A stretch of DNA of 8,487 nucleotides from Syntrophomonadaceae bacterium. Lineage in GTDB: Bacteria; Bacillota; Syntrophomonadia; Syntrophomonadales; Syntrophomonadaceae. The notes under the pieces were generated by a model. The model did no database searches. It saw nothing but the letters and a program-made list of their open reading frames with translations, and was not told where the DNA came from. Of the stretch, positions 6,032 through 8,487 are shown piece by piece. Position 1 is the stretch's first letter. Each line of letters opens with the position of its first letter. Both the position numbers and the translations under genes were made by a program. The stretch covers positions 1 to 8,487 of the forward strand of contig JAISDD010000258.1 of NCBI GenBank assembly GCA_031265005.1, given 5' to 3'.

Positions 6032-7234
6032 ATGAAACTTAAAAAAACATTTATATTTACATTTTTATCTCTGTCAATGCTTTTCAACGGAGGATGCTGG
6101 GATTATTCAGAAATAGACAATACGGCGGTCGTGACCGTCATGGGATTGGACCTTACCAGCCAGGGAGAAATAAAAATCAGCGCCAATATCATCAAGCCGT
6201 TTCCTATTTTAAAAAACAAATCTCCTGAAACATTTGTAATTTCCGCTACCGGCAGAAGCTGTGCTGAAGCGGTAAGGCGGCTTTGTTTATCATTCTGCAA
6301 AGTAATAGAAGTGTCGCAGATGGAGGCAATAGTAATAGGCAAAGAATTGGCGCAAACCGACTTATCTTTAATAATGGATTTTTTATCTCGGAACAGGCAT
6401 TTAAGACCCAACTTGCTCATAATGATCTCGGGAACCAATACCGCTGAAGAAATAGTGTCCTCCAATACTCCTCAAGGAGTTTCGCTGGGCCGTGGATTGA
6501 GCAGATTGTTGGCCCAAAATCAACAATCCGCCAATATATTCATCCCCATCCGCGAACTGGACTTCACTATTTATAGCGCGCAAGCAGGTATAGAGCCTGC
6601 CATACCTATCGTTTCCTTAGCGGCTCAGCCTATTTCTATTACTAGCGACAACTCCGCTCCTCAATCACCGTCGCTAATGGATGCGCAGAAAACCCCTGTT
6701 TTGTCTGGCACAGCGCTTTTCAAAGGCCGGCAAATGGTAGGCAGCTTTGACGATTTAGAAACCATGGGCCACCGCTGGTTAATAAGCGGCATGCAGAAAG
6801 GCGGTTTTATAACGATACCTGATCCATTTGTTATGGACAAAACAGTTGATTTAAAAATAATTGAATTCCAGCGTAAAATAAAACCTCTTATTTCAGGGGA
6901 TAAAATAATTATGGAAATAAACATTATTGCCAGTTTGACTTTTATAAGTCAGCAAACAAATGAGAATTTGCTGGAAGCGCAGACGTTGAAACAAATTGAA
7001 CTATTAGCTGAAAAAGAAATCCAGCGTCAAATAAACGCGTGTATTGTAAAAAGTCAATCCCTGCAGAGCGACGTTTTGGGATGGGGTTGGACTTTAAATA
7101 AGCTGGAGCCCCAAATGTGGTGTCAAATAAAGGAACAATGGCCGGCTATGTATTCTCAGACAGAATACAATATAAAAATAGATGCTAAAATATATAATTC
7201 CATGTTAACCATAAGTCCTCCGAAATTTAGCTGA
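6032..7234 (+). CDS. Germinant receptor C subunit lipoprotein, Ger(x)C family (C2)
   Basis: A 400-residue lipoprotein paralogous to C1. The signal peptide KLKKTFIFTFLSLSMLFNGG ends at Cys22 and is followed by the classic family start CWDYSEID. Later landmarks are IIKPFP, L229FKGRQM and D347VLGWGW. It is about 16 residues longer than C1, partly from a Ser/Pro-rich segment before LFKG. Unlike C1 it lacks the C-terminal IRRT, ending in a diverged KIYNS-type tail. The start has a weak ribosome site (GAGCAGGT, about 9-10 nt upstream), so lower translation than C1 is possible. It lies 33 bp after D1 and 70 bp before D2, with no terminator seen, so one transcript probably covers all. Its role should be the outer inner-membrane lipoprotein part of a germinant receptor; which A and B it partners with is unknown. 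Confidence 0.93.
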   Translation: MKLKKTFIFTFLSLSMLFNGGCWDYSEIDNTAVVTVMGLDLTSQGEIKISANIIKPFPILKNKSPETFVISATGRSCAEAVRRLCLSFCKVIEVSQMEAIVIGKELAQTDLSLIMDFLSRNRHLRPNLLIMISGTNTAEEIVSSNTPQGVSLGRGLSRLLAQNQQSANIFIPIRELDFTIYSAQAGIEPAIPIVSLAAQPISITSDNSAPQSPSLMDAQKTPVLSGTALFKGRQMVGSFDDLETMGHRWLISGMQKGGFITIPDPFVMDKTVDLKIIEFQRKIKPLISGDKIIMEINIIASLTFISQQTNENLLEAQTLKQIELLAEKEIQRQINACIVKSQSLQSDVLGWGWTLNKLEPQMWCQIKEQWPAMYSQTEYNIKIDAKIYNSMLTISPPKFS

Positions 7235-7304
7235 ATTATAGTCTAAACAGAAAATATGGCCTTAAAATAAATCATTTAAAACATTTGAGACGGGAGTAGC
7301 AGAC

Positions 7305-7556
7305 GTGAAAGGTATTATGGTGCCGTTGTTTATATTTACTTTTCTTTTTGCCATAATAGAAGGTAAACGATTGTTCGAAAACCGCCAATGGAAAGAATTG
7401 TCTCTTACTTTCGCCATGTTACTGGTCGCCTGGATGTACGGCGCGGATATTAATTATAATCTGTATATGCTGCCCACAATAAATGATTTATTGCAAAAAC
7501 TGGCCCCTTATTTCAATAAAATAGAAACTTTCTTCCGACTAAACGTATGGGGGTAA
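7305..7556 (+). CDS. Germinant receptor D subunit-like small membrane protein (D2)
   Basis: An 83-residue protein starting at GTG, 8 nt after GGGAG (7292-7296). An in-frame ATG at 7317 is 20 nt from that site and less likely. It has two membrane segments (about residues 4-19 and 32-50) linked by LFENRQWKE (23-31). An amphipathic C-terminal extension, absent from the 64-residue D1, includes LPTINDLLQKLAPYFNKIE. Like D1 it follows a C-subunit gene, giving a repeated C-D cassette. It stops 2 bp before the B2 start, and B2's likely ribosome site lies in its last codons, so the two are probably translationally coupled. Function as a receptor D subunit is inferred from family knowledge and context. 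Confidence 0.78.
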   Translation: MKGIMVPLFIFTFLFAIIEGKRLFENRQWKELSLTFAMLLVAWMYGADINYNLYMLPTINDLLQKLAPYFNKIETFFRLNVWG

Positions 7557-7558
7557 CG

Positions 7559-8487
7559 ATGGAAAAAAATAAAATATACACTTCTCAAATAGGAAAAATT
7601 ATTTTTATATTACTAATCAGCAGCAACATTGTATATATTCCTGCTAAAATTTTTAGGCAAGACGCCTGGCTGGGCATTTTATTGAGCTCGCTAATGGGTT
7701 TTTATATTTTGTACGTTTTTATAAAAACACAATTACTATTTCCTGAAAAGCCCATAGCTATCATATGTTCAAATTTATTGGGCAAAATACCAGGCAATAT
7801 ACTGAATTCATTTTTTTTATTTATAATATTTAGTATTTTGATTTCCTATGGTGTAGACGTCAGCATAATTCTTACGACTATCAATCCGCATTATTCTACC
7901 ATCTTTCTGAACAGCGTAATCTACGCCAGTTGTGGTTTTGTCGTTTATCACGGTATTAACAGCATCGCTCGTTTAAGCAACGTTATATTATGGTTTGTCC
8001 TCATTTTTCTTGTTCTGGGCTTTTTATTACCTTTAACTCAAGCGGATTTCAGGCAGCTCACCCCTTTCCTGCCCGAATGGAAACCCCTATTCTTCCAAAG
8101 CATATTTGTCAGTTCCTGGCCTTTTTCAGAAATCGTGATTATCGGCGCTTTTTTATTTTTAAGCTCAGATTTAAAGCAGAATAAACGTGTTGTCTATTAC
8201 TGGTACTCAGCGGCCGTATTTAGCTTGATCGCGTTTACCATTCTTTCTTTAGTGATTTTAGGTCCCGAACTAACTCTTTTATACAATTTCCCTACTCAGG
8301 AAGTACTGCACTTGAATGATTTGGGCGCTTTCAGCCGCTTGGACATTTTTTTTACCAGTTTTTGGGTGTCAGCGTCTTTTGTTGCTATCATATGCTATTA
8401 TCAAAGTTTTACCATGTTTATTCAGCAGCTTTTTTCATTCCAAAGCAACCGCAGTTTAATTATTCCGGCGGGATTAATGGCCTTTAC
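7559..8487 (+). CDS. Germinant receptor B subunit, GerB/GerKB family permease-like protein (B2), partial at right edge
   Basis: The reading frame is open from ATG 7559 to the window end (309 codons, no stop), so about the last 55-65 residues of a family-length protein are missing. The start is 2 bp after the D2 stop, with GGGGGT ending in D2's stop region as a ribosome site. The protein is strongly hydrophobic and carries the spore germination permease landmarks: MEK start, DAWL at residues 35-38, GINSIARLS from residue 132, QLTPFLPEW and FSRLDIFF followed by a Trp-containing helix. The landmarks are nearly collinear with B1 (1778-2902), so they are paralogues, yet they differ at most positions. 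It should act in the forespore inner membrane as part of a second receptor, or as an alternative B subunit for the A protein in this cluster. Confidence 0.92.
   Translation, partial: MEKNKIYTSQIGKIIFILLISSNIVYIPAKIFRQDAWLGILLSSLMGFYILYVFIKTQLLFPEKPIAIICSNLLGKIPGNILNSFFLFIIFSILISYGVDVSIILTTINPHYSTIFLNSVIYASCGFVVYHGINSIARLSNVILWFVLIFLVLGFLLPLTQADFRQLTPFLPEWKPLFFQSIFVSSWPFSEIVIIGAFLFLSSDLKQNKRVVYYWYSAAVFSLIAFTILSLVILGPELTLLYNFPTQEVLHLNDLGAFSRLDIFFTSFWVSASFVAIICYYQSFTMFIQQLFSFQSNRSLIIPAGLMAF

Noticed and set aside
7990..8184. 64-codon plus-strand ORF inside B2
   Set aside because: It lies wholly in another frame of the B2 permease gene, whose frame is open and carries family motifs.

Overview
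The window comes from an endospore-forming member of the Bacillota. It is AT-rich and carries a SpoVT regulator, a YabM/SpoVB-type flippase and a cluster of GerA-family spore germinant-receptor genes. The species or class (Clostridia, Peptococcaceae-like or Negativicutes) cannot be settled from this sequence. No tRNA, rRNA, CRISPR array, transposase or prophage gene was seen.

Left part, minus strand (1-1230): spoVT (667-1230, TTG start) reads leftwards towards a SpoVB/YabM-type lipid-linked oligosaccharide flippase that runs off the left edge (442 to 1). In Bacillus subtilis spoVT is likewise followed by yabM, so this looks like the conserved sporulation locus. A near-perfect sigma-G-type promoter (TGAATA, 18 bp, TATACTA) lies just upstream of spoVT. 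The 224-bp gap between the two genes holds a 15+15-bp inverted repeat and an 8+8-bp palindrome that overlaps an extended -10 box for the flippase gene.

Middle (1231-1777): a gap of about 550 bp separates divergently transcribed spoVT and the germination genes. It holds the spoVT promoter and some small, weak inverted repeats, but no convincing gene.

Right part, plus strand (1778-8487): a germinant-receptor cluster in the order B1, A, C1, D1, C2, D2, B2 (B2 cut by the right edge). B proteins are multi-pass permease-like subunits, A is the large membrane subunit, C proteins are lipoproteins, and D are two-segment membrane peptides of 64 and 83 residues. Spacing is tight (A and C1 overlap by 11 bp; D2 and B2 are 2 bp apart), except for 148 bp between B1 and A. 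In the forespore inner membrane such A/B/C/D subunits form receptors that sense nutrients and start germination. SpoVT tunes forespore gene expression, so its position beside the cluster is functionally coherent.

The unusual part is the receptor cluster. It has a tandem C-D / C-D duplication, two B genes and only one A in view. The two D peptides share an LFxNRQWKE motif, and each C paralogue has lost a different family landmark (C1 the N-terminal WDxxEI, C2 the C-terminal RRT). This suggests either a mixed-subunit receptor set or two receptors, with a second A gene beyond the window.
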